Positions 10,971-63,627 of a stretch of DNA of 64,000 nucleotides are shown piece by piece. Position 1 is the first letter of the stretch. Every line of letters begins with the position of its first letter. The stretch comes from Xiphophorus maculatus (lineage: Eukaryota > Chordata > Actinopteri > Cyprinodontiformes > Poeciliidae): NCBI RefSeq assembly GCF_002775205.1, contig NC_036453.1, positions 12,418,594-12,482,593 on the forward strand, read 5' to 3'. Position numbers and translations under genes: made by a program. The notes below the pieces were generated by a model. It was not told the origin of the DNA. It worked only from the letters and a program-made list of their open reading frames with translations, and searched no databases.

Positions 10971-13900
10971 CTACACAATGTTCCGCTCCAGCATAGGCTC
11001 CTGCATCAGAATGCGCTGGAAGCTTAATCCGCTCAGGTCCAGCGTTTTGAACTCTCCGTCCAGGATGAGCTCCGCCACGGCGCGGCCCACCGCCGGCGAA
11101 TGCTGCAGGCCGTGGCCGCTGAAGCCGGTGGCGAAGTACATGTTGTTGATCAGAGGGTGAATGCCGATGATGCCGTTCTGGTCGAACGTGTTGTAGTCGT
11201 AGAAACCGGCCCAGGCGCTGGTCACCTGGCAGGAATAAAGGGCAACAAGTCAGACCATGAGATGCTGTTTTAAATGTTAAAAAGTAAAAAAAAAACAGTT
11301 TTTACTTCCGGTTTTGGACTTGTGATCAATAGACTTGAGGGATTTCCCACAATTTTAAAGGTGCTTCCTTGAGTGGGTTAGGATAGGTCTATGCGCTATA
11401 CAAAACATGCTCATTACATCTTTTGCACAAAATCATTCTTAGATATGAGTCTTAGAATGAGATTTTAGTCCGCTCAGTTCTGGCTATTTTCATCTCCTTA
11501 GAGAATATGCTGTTTCTGGGCCACTATCTCTTTAAATCCAAGTAAGCTGATGCTGGCCACGCCCCTGAAATCAATGTTTACACTCACATGTGAAAATGGC
11601 TGCAAACAGATACAGAGTTATACGACTGTGCAGCTTAGAAAAGCCTTAGTAGAACCTCATGCACAACCAACAAGAATGCAGCAAGTGGTTTCTGAATGGT
11701 AAGTCAACAACTAAACAGTTGTCTTTTCCAGAAGCCATTGCAGAGCACACACAGCGGTAAAACCAGCGACCAAATGGGCTAGAGCTCAGCTGGGGTTACT
11801 AGGTAACAGAGCTGGGCTCGGCAAACCAACTTAAAATAAATTCTAAGATTCTAATTGGCTTAATGTGGCCTTGTGTTCTGGTTGTCTCATAGTTGAAACT
11901 TGTAGTAAATGTAATGACTAGAAAGTACAAAGAAAATCCTATTTTATGTTATTTAGGTGTGTATTGATATCTATGCATAGGACTCTAGGAGAAACTATCA
12001 AACTCCAGCAAAAATGTGTTTTGCGTAAAGTTTTTATCAAGGTTTGTGATACTGAAATTAAAGCCAGAGGCAATTTTTTTAAGCGTGACAAAAAATGATG
12101 TGCTTTTCATCATTTAAGATCAAAAATAAATTTAAACATGCAAAAAGAAAAAAAAGTATGAAACCTAAAATTGAGCCTTGAGGTACCTTTAGTTCCTCAA
12201 AAGCTGGAACTCGATTGGCCAATTTGGGCCAAACCTTGTCTTCAAAAAACTGATGGTCCACCTCCAGATTACTGGTGTCCGGCTCCTCCGCCTGAGAGGG
12301 AGACAATGAGGTAACCTCTCAGTTTCAGCTCAGACAAAAAGACGCTGCTCAGAGATGAAACCGACCTCCTCCGGCGACACTCCACAGATGTAGTTTCCTC
12401 CCAAACCTTCCCTCCGGAAATAAACTCCTGAATAGTCGATTAAGAAGGGAGAGTCGAGGCCTGGGCCATCAGGACAGTGAACCACATACACATACCTGGG
12501 AAAACAACAAAAACACCTTTCCTCTTTGCATTCTAAGATATGACTAAATGCTCCTTTAGAAACAAAGAGGAAACCCTGAAAAAGCAGCTGAGGGTGGAGA
12601 CCGACCTCTTCCGAGGTTCCACAGGGACTGAAAATCCAGCGAGGGAGTCTTTGGGGTCGAGGCCGATTCCCACCAGCTCTGCCAGTTTCCCAGAAAACGC
12701 TCCGGCTGCGTTCACAACAAGGGCACAGTCCACCGGCTGGTACTCCAGGCTGTTCGGCATCTGCACCTGCGAGACGCAAACCGACTGATGTAGTGAAAAG
12801 CTGCACTGTTGTGTTTGTCAACCTTAACAACAGCAAGACGTCAGGGGAAACCGCACAGCAGGTCACATTGCAAAACACAGAATCTTACCAGGTTTTGTGT
12901 TCTAGTTTCTAGTGCAAATATAAATGAGACAAAACTAACTTACAAGATCTTTTCACCAAGATATATAAACTTATTTTAAGTCAACAATTCCTTAATATTA
13001 ATAAAAGAACCAGTTCCACTGGCAGGTTATTTCACCTAGAAAAAAAATGACATTTTTTTCCATATTGTGAATAAAATAATCTGCTAGTCGAACTGGTTCT
13101 TTTTCATCACTATTAAGGAATTATCGACTTAATACAAGCTCCTATATCTTGCTGAAAAGTTGCTTGCTAGTTAGTTGTCTATTTCAAAGTGTACTAAGAT
13201 TTTGAACTTGGTAAGATTTTGTATTTTTGCAGCGTTCAACACAGCTGGGATCACTTTGACAGAGAAATGAGGCCCTGACCAATAGTTCACATGAATTACT
13301 GCCTCCATGCGGCGTGGCACGGAGATCATGCCGTGGTTCTGCGTAGGTGTTCAGGAAGTCCAGGCTGCTTTCCGAGCATCAGAGCATTCACTTTGGACTT
13401 CAAGCAACGTGAAGTCCGAACTTCTCTCTAGGATTCTTATTCCCAATTAAAATGTAATGCTTGCGGATGGCTTTCCACCACACTTTTTTCTTCCACCTGA
13501 CTTTTCTTTTAAGGATGTTTTCACACCCTTGAATCGTTGACCCTCAGTGTCATCTGCAAACATTACACTCCAAGAAGAGTCTTCAGTGAGTCTTTTGAAC
13601 CAAATTACATAGAACCTCTTACTGTTTCCTATCCATCACTCTCAGTAAGTTCTGGATGTTCCACTTACTTTGACAGATTTTATTGTCCTCCTTTCCATTT
13701 GTTCCCCATTTTTTGTCATCATAACTTGTTTCATGTGTTTAAAATCTGTGGATGAGAATAAGATTAATAGATTAACAGACAATAAACACAAATATTTAAC
13801 ATATTACATGTGACATGTTCTCATTTCAGGTTTTAGGTTGATATGTTTGTATTAATCGAAAGGAATACACCAGCTTGTTGTCACGTTAATACTACAGGGT

Positions 13901-14232
13901 ATAATGGAAGGACAAAAGGAGGCGTTTACACAAATCAGCCTAAAACGTGGCCAACATCTGGAGCTATGACCCACCTGCGACTTCCCCAAAGCACTGAATG
14001 ACCCCCATGGACATGGCCTTCCTCCTGAAGGCGTTCAGGAGAGTCCAGGGGTCGAACCAGCCCTCGTTCTCCAGCCCTGCACAGCACCAAACCCCCAGAG
14101 TGACGTTAAACCAGCTGCAGAACCGAGTTAAATACGGTTTTATCAACAGCCAAAGAATCTAAATTAGCCTGTTTCCAGTTAGCAATCCAAAAGCTTGCAA
14201 TTATCCTAAACTAATAAATAATTCTGGGTGAC

Positions 14233-14267
<35 letters not shown>

Positions 14268-17200
14268 ACCAACTAGCATTTAAAGGATTGTTACACAATT
14301 GGCTTAGCAACGTCCGTCCGCATGGTCGATACTTTGTGGAACCACAGTTAAAGCTGCAAGTCTTTCTGGGGTTTGTCTCGACCAGCTTCGCATGTCTGGA
14401 GACTAAAACTTTTGCTCAGGCTTTGCAAAAATAAATCGGCCTCAGTCAGGTAGGATGATTTACTTTGCAGGAACAATAGGTTGCATAAATTAGTTACAAA
14501 AACCTAAACATCCTTACATTATAAACACTGTTGCTACAATTAGGAATACATTTTAATCTGGTAGAAAATGAGCAGTTAAGCATGTTAACACCTCCCCAAT
14601 TAACTCTATGCTTCAAATCTATGCATCAGTAAGGCTTCTAAAAATGGGGAAACTCACTTCTGTGAGAAATGTTACAAACTGCATTTAGTTACAGCACTAC
14701 ACAAATGGCAGGTGTGAACGAACCAGTAAAGTAAACAAGGCAGCTTCACGGCGTCAGCGATGTTTGTCTTAGTCATAGATTTCAGAGCAGCTCACAAGAT
14801 CTGTCAGTCTTTTCTGTGGTCTTCCTCTTTTCCTCCCTAGCAGCTGAGGATTCATCATCTGTCCAGTTCTGCATTGTCAAGTCTCAGTCTAGCCATCATC
14901 GCTCCAAACTGCACATCGCTATAAGTCTTGTAATCTTTTATTTCTCTCTTGCAACTAACCTCAAGTCACAGATCATCATGTCTGTTAGGGGTAGGGTTGC
15001 TTTGGATGCTTGGTACATGCACTCGTCCAGTTTTGGTGCTTTTATACTACTCTCATTAGAGATCACAATATCATCTGCAAACATCATGATCCACAGGGAC
15101 TCTAGCCTGCCCTCATCTGGCAACTTTTCCAACACTCCACAGAAGAAAGGACTCATAATCTTCTTGAGGCGAGACCTTGAGCAGGCAACTTCCATCAAGT
15201 CAGATTCTTGTTTGTTTTTCTTTTCCAGTTTAGCTTTCGGTGATAAAGTTGTGCTTGTTTGATCGGCCTCCAGCGACTCGGCCACAAATGCAAAACGCCA
15301 CGGCAAACTGAGGTTAATTAAATCGTACTGACTAAACATTGTGTCATGAATTAGCCCAGGCTCTGGTGCCCTTTATTCATTTAGGGCCTGAATAATGCAG
15401 AGCACATTGCTAAATTGGATGCAATAAATCGTGTTCTGGTACCGTATGAAGCCAGTGCCACGCCCTCTGTGTTTATCCACGGAAATTTCTCCTTCACTTG
15501 TTGCGGAGAGAAGAGGGAAACTTTGGCTCCCGCACACCTGGAATCACACGATGAGATGATTAGCAAGGCAAACCGTCTGAAATCCAGAGCGCATCTCGCC
15601 GTCGGGCACCTCTGGGTGTTGTAGTTCTGCTCCATGACGTGAGCCACCGCCTCGCTGGCTAAGAACAAGTATCCCGACTGGTTGAACTGCAGATCCACCG
15701 GATCTTCATTCACAACGCTGAGATGCTCCTGATGGGAAACAGAGGAGATGATTCGATCCAGACCAAAGCTAAAACAAAGGATAACCAGCCGCTGCTTTTA
15801 TTTTGTAGCTCTCACCTGCTTATGCACAACTTTTCTAACCCCTTTTTCTCTTTATACATTATCACTCCCAAAATATTTCCACACAACTTCCTCCTATAGC
15901 AAGGACTGGGTGATTGAAATGCTTATGAACTTTGACCTACGTTGATGTTCCTCATGAAGTCTGCAGACTCCAGGGAGAGGTGGATGTTCTCCAGCAGGGA
16001 GAACTGCTGGCGGATTCCTCCTGCAGACAGAACGGTGGAGGCCTGGGAATACTGGACACAGTCAAGAGGGTTAAAAAGTGGTTTTATATACACGTTTGTT
16101 TTCTGTGTTAAAGTTTAACAACTGATCTCCCCCTAATTTTTAGAGCCGGCGACCTCTTTGATTGTGTCTTATCTTAAAGATGTTTTGAAATCCCCCCCAA
16201 AAACGGAGTCCTTACTGTTGGGTCCCTCTCTACAACGAGGACTCGCATGTCTTTGGAGAACCTCTCTTTCTGCTTCAGCCAGTAGGCGATGGACCAGCCC
16301 ATCACGCCACCGCCAACGATCACGATGTCCGCCGTCTCAGGGGGGAGGCTGGGGTTGATCTCGAAGGGCGTCCAGTTGCTGCCCGGCAGACTGTCTGCCG
16401 CCTTCTTCTTCGCCGCTGCCAACTGGGCTCCCAGGTCTAAACAAAAAGTGCGAAATTTCACAGCGATTTTGTTAATATTTTTGGTCCATAGACGTTTCTG
16501 AAGGTCTTTCAGTGTTTTTCACAAATTTTCTATCTTGTCACCAACCAGTGTTTCTTTGGTTTGTTTGAACGACTCAATTGGGTTAAAAAAAAAAAAAAAT
16601 CTCCTAAACTCTACAAATAGGAGGAAATACAAAGATACAAAAAAAATCAACATTGACTTTTAAAGAAGTTGATCTTTGCTTTATCTTCTCCTTTTCTTCT
16701 TAATCTAAACCATTATTTAGAAACAGAACTTTGCTGTCAGTTTGTCTAGTTTTGTCAACCTTGAATATTAATTAAAAACATATTAAAAAGAATGCAAATT
16801 GGAGACTAACCTGTCTCCAATTTGGCTTGATAAATCAATGAATTCATTGATTTTTTTTAAAAATCGAAAATCAGTAACTTTGCATGGAGCTTTAAAGGAT
16901 AACAGGAAAACAATTCTTAATGTATTTATTGTGCCTACACTATATATGCCGAATAATGGGCGAGATTTAAAATATTCAGAAAAAACAAGTCTACTTGTGA
17001 TATAAACTCTGCGAGGAGCTTCATATAGTGAGTTTATTTAAAATATGACTATATGTCAAATGGGATCCAGATCACTCCTGTTTAGCTACCACTTCTGCTC
17101 CAGATCCTCCACGGTTCCCACCTTTAAGGAAGTCGCTCCGTAAGGCTCCACCGGTGCTCAGCTTCTGGCAGAAAGTCAGACCTCCACATCGGCCTGGCTG

Positions 17201-17293
17201 CCATTGTGTCACCGCGGTGCAAGTGAGCGATCCACGGGTGAAGGATCCACGAAGGGTCCGCACGCTTCTGTGCAGCCGTCTCAACGCACACAT
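10971..17293 (-). CDS. foxred1: FAD-dependent oxidoreductase domain-containing protein 1
   Basis: FOXRED1 is a mitochondrial flavoprotein needed to assemble respiratory complex I. Eleven coding exons were placed: 17122-17293, 16216-16436, 15941-16051, 15610-15728, 15443-15537, 13975-14076, 13669-13745, 12606-12766, 12366-12495, 12187-12291, 10971-11225. All junctions are GT-AG and keep phase, giving 515 residues, slightly longer than the human protein (about 486). The N-terminus is rich in Arg and Ser/Thr with almost no acid, as in a mitochondrial targeting peptide. The FAD-binding Rossmann motif GGGVMG is at 99-104, inside [12 protein letters not shown]. Other family signatures are [49 protein letters not shown] and [13 protein letters not shown] near the end. 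Exon 7 is short and poorly conserved and was placed from its splice sites and length of 3n+2. Intron 4 is only 72 bp. The gene is divergent to fchsd2. Confidence 0.96.
12869..13231. mobile_element. Palindromic MITE in foxred1 intron 7
   Basis: The 363-bp element folds on itself almost end to end. The left end TGCAAAACACAGAATCTTACCA pairs with the right end (reverse complement TGCAAAAATACAAAATCTTACC), and internally AATTCCTTAATA and AAGAACCAGTTC recur as complements. No clear target-site duplication was seen. It belongs to the class of non-autonomous inverted-repeat elements; the family is not named. Confidence 0.75.
14236..14266. repeat. Poly-A run of 31
   Basis: An uninterrupted run of A lies in foxred1 intron 5. 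It could be the tail of an old retroposon, but no head was recognised beside it. Confidence 0.95.
15000..15180 (-). mobile_element. Reverse-transcriptase relic in foxred1 intron 5
   Basis: The minus strand encodes [20 protein letters not shown], which contains the (Y/F)xDD-type catalytic signature of a reverse transcriptase, here FADD, in the setting usual for fish non-LTR elements. Flanking coding sequence is degraded. The surrounding 14816-15340 open frames on both strands are probably all derived from this relic. Confidence 0.6.
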
Positions 17294-18861
17294 CCCGGCT
17301 CTGAGCTCAGCTAGTTATTCATTCATCGGGAGACCGACGTGAAGGCAAACCGAAGATCATATTTCATCTAAAACGACTGAAAATATGCGAAGTCTATAAT
17401 CTGACAGCGAGGTCAAGAGAAAGTTAAGCGAAATGAACCGAAACATTCACATCCGCTTTCACGTGTCTGCCCTTCAAAATAAAAGTAAAGACGTAAGCCT
17501 TAGAGAAGCGGGACAGACACGTTCAACTCCACAAAACTAGTTTGCAATACTATAAAAGAAATTAGACACTGTATGCTGTTAATTGCATCGTATAAGTATT
17601 TATAAAAACTATCTGTGGCATTTATTTTACATCTTCTGAGTTTTGTTCACGGTTACTTGATTACTTTCCCAAAACTTTTACGATTTTGCTTCATGTATAA
17701 AATTATATGAAACATGGCCGCGACTATAAATAAATATATATTGCAAGATGTATAATTTCTAGGTTTGTGGTTGTTTGCTACTTGGTGGCAAACTGGAATG
17801 AGATTGGAGATGGATTTTATTTTGAAAATGCAGCAGGAAATGACAGACATGTAAATGGTAACTTGAGTTTACTGAGATGGGAGGCAGTGGCTTTCACGTC
17901 ACTTAAATGAACCAATAGTAAGGAGAACCGGCCCACTAATTTACATATCTGTGTTGTTTTCAATATTTTTGCATTATTTTAGATTTGAAAATATTTAAAT
18001 GCTGCGTAATGCGCTTTGGGTTCCTGTGTACTTGATAAAGCGCTATACAAAACACAAGCCTCTTACCATTAATATTTTACAGCGGATGACAGGAAAACTA
18101 CCTAATGTATATTTGTTCTTAACAGGTAAATAAAGCAATAGGTAGCTTTCTAATCTGTTATATTCTACTCTAAATTAAAGTTATAAAGAACTTGAAAACC
18201 AGGGATGTTTTATATATTTTATATATATATATATATATTTAATAAAAATATTTGGAATAAAAAAATAATGCAACAAATAAATAAATAAATAAAATTACTA
18301 TAAACTTGTAAAAATGCCAGCGATAGCTTTGAAAGTCTAGTCAGCAATTATAGTTTTTATATTAACTAACGGTTCAACAGTATAATATGCGCAGCAGCCC
18401 TTATTTATTCAGGTAACTAAAGTTCCGTCAAATGTAAAATAATTAAGCAGTAAAATAAAACAAGTTTACAGTAAAATAAGAAACCGAAGTAGATCTCTTT
18501 GCGACTGATTCCTACGGCACCATTGTTCAATAATTAAAACGTCCAAACCTAACTTTACTCTGAAAAACCCTTTGCGGAAGTAGAGTTTTATAATACAACG
18601 GACCTTGGCGTTTATTTTGTGGCGTCAACCGGGAGTGGATAGTGAACGTGTGCGGCGGATTGACGCACGGTTTTCTGTTCCCCGGGGCCACAGTGTTTTC
18701 AACGGGACTCAACTTCGCTGCTCACTGGACCCGCTATGGCTGCTTGACCCGGGCTGGAACTCCGTCCGTCCGCTTTCCATCTTGCCCCGAAAGCCATTCG
18801 TACGAACTTTTCTGGGTAAACTTTTGGACTTGTTGGATCAGTTTTATGTCCAGAACCAAGG
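17294..18861. promoter_or_regulatory. Intergenic region between divergent foxred1 and fchsd2
   Basis: The two start codons point away from each other 1.57 kb apart. The ends next to each gene are richer in G+C and CpG (17090-17340 and 18600-18890), which fits two housekeeping-type promoters, while the middle (17500-18550) is AT-rich. A fragment at 17995-18060 (GCGCTTTGGG, then AAAGCGCTATACAAA) looks like a LINE 3' tail. Several upstream ATGs precede the fchsd2 start. No TATA box could be supported. Confidence 0.5.
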
Positions 18862-59225
<40,364 letters not shown>

Positions 59226-62200
59226 AACTGCTCCGACACCGACACCCCCAAATAAACCGGAGGACGCTTGACGCCCTGAGAGAGCCTGGAGACGTCTGAG
59301 ACCTCAGAGGGTCGGAATAATGTGCCTTTATCATCTGTTTTTCCTGCTCAGTTGACGCAAACGAGGAACATCGCCTGCTTTATCTGCATCTGGAATATTT
59401 ACATTACCAAAAACAAAAAAGACATTTCCTCCTGGTAAATTAAGGGAAGTTTACAGAAAAGGGAACAACTCGTGGTCAGCAGAGTGGATTGTACTTTAAG
59501 GAACATTTTTGAAGCCACATTGACTTCCTGGAGGTGATTAGCTCCACATAATTCACTGATTTTCAGTAAGTTTGGCCTCATTTAAACCAGTTCGCTTTAA
59601 ATTTACAATAACTATCAAATGCTTATCTTGTGTCTGGAAGGGCGCTGTCGCTTTTAGATTCAACACATAAAGTCCACATAAAACGTTGAAGTTTGTAATT
59701 AAAAATGCGGCTTAGTTGCAGGCGTCAATATTTTTGTACAGTGTAACAGAAAATGTTAGCTTCTCTCATTACAATGTGATTCATTTAATTTTCTAATCTC
59801 TTAAAAAATGTAAACATTCAAATGCCAGCATGGAGATTAATCCAGAAACAGTGTCTCGTTAAAACGGCAATTTTCTCATTGGGAAAAAAGAAAATATATT
59901 AAAACAACAGAGTTTCCTTGTTAAAACCTTAAAAAAGTTTTCTCCATAAAATGAGAAAAAGACGTTAAATAAATGGCACTTGTAAAAAATATTATAATGT
60001 GAAAGTTTTTTTGTAAAAAGGTTGAATTGAAAAGCGTTGGCGCTGTAACAAGATATAAAAATACGCTCCTCTGGCAGATTTCTTGTTTAAAAGATATTTT
60101 AGTTTTATTGAGATCAAATAAATCTTGTATTAGTATTTAGTGTTTTTAATATTGATTAAACCAGAATGTTTTCTCGTTTAAAACAGATTTTGCACAGGAA
60201 TTTATTTCCTGGCAGTTAAGAGCTTCCGTACTCAACTAATGAATATTAGAGGCAGGATTTAGCTGCTGGCACTAATCACCTCCTGGCTTCATATTCATTT
60301 GTTTTCCTGCTGAAAAAGAAGAGATAACTTCCCCACTGTCCATCTTTCCAATCCCAAGCTGATTAATACTGTGATAAACATTAAAGTTCGATTCATTTTA
60401 TGGATATTTTGAGGCCATTCAGGCTTTTCTTGGCCAAAACCATGGTTTTAAATTCTACTTTCAACTTGTTTAGTTTTATTTTTCAAAGCACAAATAAGAT
60501 GGAAATCTTCCTAAGTTATGAATCTGTCAGAAAATTGAATAACTACAATGTCATCCTCATTTATTTTTTATTAAAATGCATTAAATGTTACACTTTTCCA
60601 TTTTACAGATTTAAAATTAGTGGCAGATTTTTTTATTTTATTTTTTTACATTTTTATGCGCCCAATCAGAGCAAATCAGAGCGATCTTTTGCTGGTAATT
60701 TTTTCATGTTCCTGATAAAGCAGCAGCTTCCTGATCACATGACCCTCCGATAAAATCAAACTGTGGTCTGATCCCGACTCCAGCTCGGCCGAGGCCGGTC
60801 CTCTCCGCCTTCAATGCATCGTAACTGCAAACGTTACACCAACAAGGGAAAAGTGGCAATTCTGTTTGTTTTTCTCCTTTTCAGTGACTTCCTCTTTGTT
60901 TTTTTGTTTGTTTTTTTATGCCCTTGTTTTCGCTTTAGAAGCAGTTTAAGGAATCCTGTAGCGTAAACACACATAGTGTAACGTCTTGTTGTTGTTTTTG
61001 TGTCCCGACGTCCAGATTTAGATGTTTCTGTGATGTTCGGGGTTTCTTCGCAGTCTGAGGAAAGAAAATCTGGAATATTTATTTCAGGATTGTTCAGGTC
61101 TGGAAAAGTGGTCTGAAAAAAATAAGAGGGAAGAAAAAAAAATCTCCAGACTTTATTCCCTAAATGCTCAGCTTCCTTCCTTCCTTCCTTCCTTCCTTCC
61201 TTCCTTCCTACCTTCCTTCCTTTCTTCCTTCCTTCTTTATGCTCTCACTCTCAACCTTCTGTCTTTGTCCCTTTTTTCCTTCCTTGTGTCAACTTTCCTT
61301 CCTTACTTCCCTCCTTCAATCCTTAAATCCATCTATTCTTTTCCATCCTTAATGGCCTCCCTTCCTTCCTTCCTTTTCTCCTTTATTCCTTCCTTGTGTC
61401 CATTCTTCCCTCGCTCCCAGATTCCTTCCTTGTATCCTTTTTTCCTTCCTTTCTTTCTTGTATCTCTCCATCACTCCTTCCTTCCTAATGTTTTTATCTT
61501 TAAAATTTTAGTTATTAAATCTTGAGTTCCTTTTCAGTGGAAGCCATTCAGGAACCCTGCAGATCATTCAGATTGTTCCATCTTAACGTCTTTTACCATC
61601 TTGGACCGCTAGCCACCGCTAACCGGAGCCACTAGCAGCTACTGGCTGGAGATGCTAACTGTCCCGTTCCATAGCGAAGCACTTTCTTCACGTCTTCTTG
61701 TTCCCTCTCAGTATTGTTGATGTTTGAGGTTTGTTTGAAAGCCGTATTCGTATAAAAGCATTTATTTTATCAGCTCTTTGTGTTATTTAGCCTTAAATAG
61801 CCACAGTAGTGTCTTTACTGCTTCTGTTTTTGAAACATGAATAGTTTACAGAAAACGTGGAGATGGATATCTGTTAAAAAAAAAAAAAATTATAGCATTT
61901 TCTCTGTTTGTTTCATTAGATTCGGAAATAAAGACCTTTTTATTAAACAGTAGATAATTAGACCAGAGGGAAAGAGATATCTGTCAGCCTCGTTGCTGTG
62001 TTCTCGTTGATCTCCTTGAGATCTGAATGACATCAAACTTATTTTTGAAGTTTGCGTTTACCCTGTTGTATTAAAATAAAATCAGACTGACGTCTCGTTT
62101 CCATCAGAGACTTTGTTATTGTTGTTTTAAACCTGCTACTGGTCCTGATTTAACGCCCAGTTCACTGATTAAATTCCCATGTTTAATGTCGGCTCTGCGG

Positions 62201-62290
62201 ACATTAAATCTTCAGATTTACACACCAGTGGATGTTTGACTGTATTTATTGTGTACAAATAAATGTGAAATAAAGATAGCTTAAACGAAA
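59226..62290 (+). other. Probable fchsd2 3' UTR
   Basis: No coding sequence was recognised between the fchsd2 stop and the strong polyadenylation site near 62290. An early AATAAA lies at about 59250 and several more at later points, so shorter forms are possible. The region includes a CCTT microsatellite at 61166-61232. Confidence 0.55.
61166..61490. repeat. (CCTT)n microsatellite with degenerate tail
   Basis: CCTT tetranucleotides are nearly pure to about 61232, then scattered CTTCCTTCCTTCC words continue to about 61490. The Ser/Phe/Leu/Pro-rich frames here are repeat translations. Confidence 0.9.
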
Positions 62291-62322
62291 CAAACAAGAC
62301 TCCACTCTGGTTTGTTGTGTTT
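62258..62322 (+). terminator. Polyadenylation signal of fchsd2
   Basis: Two overlapping-spaced AATAAA hexamers (62258-62263 and 62269-62274) are followed about 35 bases later by the GT-rich TGGTTTGTTGTGTTTT, a classical downstream element. This is the best 3' end for fchsd2 in the window. Confidence 0.65.
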
Positions 62323-63573
62323 TATATATTTTATATAATGAAGTCTGCAAAGGTCTCAGAACTTCAGGCATCTTCCAAATCTCAGCTTGGATTTAAGGGA
62401 TGAACAGATGAACATTTCTGCAGTTTTTGTTTTTGCAATGAAGAGAAAACTGGACCATCTACGCTCCAAGCTTCACCTCTGGTCTTGGACTGGGGACCCC
62501 CAGCAAACCTTTAATATTCAGCTTAAGATCATGTTAAATAAATGGATTTTTTAGATACAGAGATAATAAAAATTTGTTCCGTTGTCATACAAATTAGTCA
62601 GTTCCTTTTAAATGTTTGATACCTGAAACGTAATCATTTTAAGTTCATTTTAAGTGATTAAAATAAGTAACATTACTTAGTTGTTCAGACTTGGTTTTTT
62701 TTTCTCCATTTAGATATTAAAAGGATGCAGTTGTACCAAAAAAAATCCAGTTTTTGTTCTAAATCTTTAGTAGAAACTGTCTATTTACAAATTAACTTGC
62801 TAAATTAGATTGTTGAAAACAAATTATTTCAGTAACTCCAGCACCAATTGAGACGCATTGTATAGATTAATTAGACAAAAACTGATGTGTTAACACCTTA
62901 ATTTTGCTTAATCGCGATGACTTTCTACTAACAGGAAATGGAAACCTCCCAATTACATTTTGAATATTACATCAGACCAATTAAAAAAAATAAAAGAAAT
63001 GTAGGTTTAATGAAATGTATGTTACTTCATAAAGGCCGTTATTTCCAAATTGAAAGTGAATAGAAATTGTTTTGGTAATTCAGACTGCCATTAACACAGT
63101 CTGAGTGTTAAATCAGATAAGTTTAATCTGATTTAACTTTAGACAGTGGAAAAATTGCGTTTTTTTATTCAGTGTATAAGCTTCCAATTTCAACTAATTA
63201 AAGATCACCCACTAAAGTCAGCTATCTGACACTTATTAAACATGTAGAATAAAATTGCAGTACTGAGGAAACACTTAAATACTTAATCTCTAGTGAAACA
63301 TATATTGCTATTTTTAATCCAAACACATCCTAATATCCTGAAAGGGACTATTTGGGTTATTTCTATATTGACAACAAAAGTGAATGAATGATTAAATATA
63401 TCATTGCAATCCAAAAGAAAAGATTACAATCTATTTGAAAAGATACATTTTTAAAATGTATTTGTTTTCAGTGAAACAAATGTTCACGTCATTTAAGTGT
63501 AAAAAAACCAAAACATGGCACCTGTCTTGTTATTAACATCGCTTGTTCCGGTATTGTTTTATTTTGTAACAAC
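62291..63573. other. Intergenic between fchsd2 and rsf1
   Basis: AT-rich sequence without recognisable genes or bounded repeats. fchsd2 and rsf1 are in the same orientation. Confidence 0.55.
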
Positions 63574-63582
63574 ACCGGAAGT
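63574..63582 (+). promoter_or_regulatory. ETS/GABP-type site upstream of rsf1
   Basis: ACCGGAAGT lies about 45 bases upstream of the rsf1 start codon, in a locally CpG-containing stretch without a TATA box. This motif is common in housekeeping promoters. Binding is inferred only. Confidence 0.45.
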
Positions 63583-63627
63583 TGTGTGCACTCTCGCCGC
63601 TTGGGGCTTGACACTGGTGTGGAAAAG

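Noticed and set aside
13500-13560. Candidate foxred1 exon starting after TTTGCAG (frame ..[12 protein letters not shown]..)
   Set aside because: It has no usable phase-0 donor and looks like reverse-transcriptase residue; the exon at 13669-13745 fits phase, sites and family.
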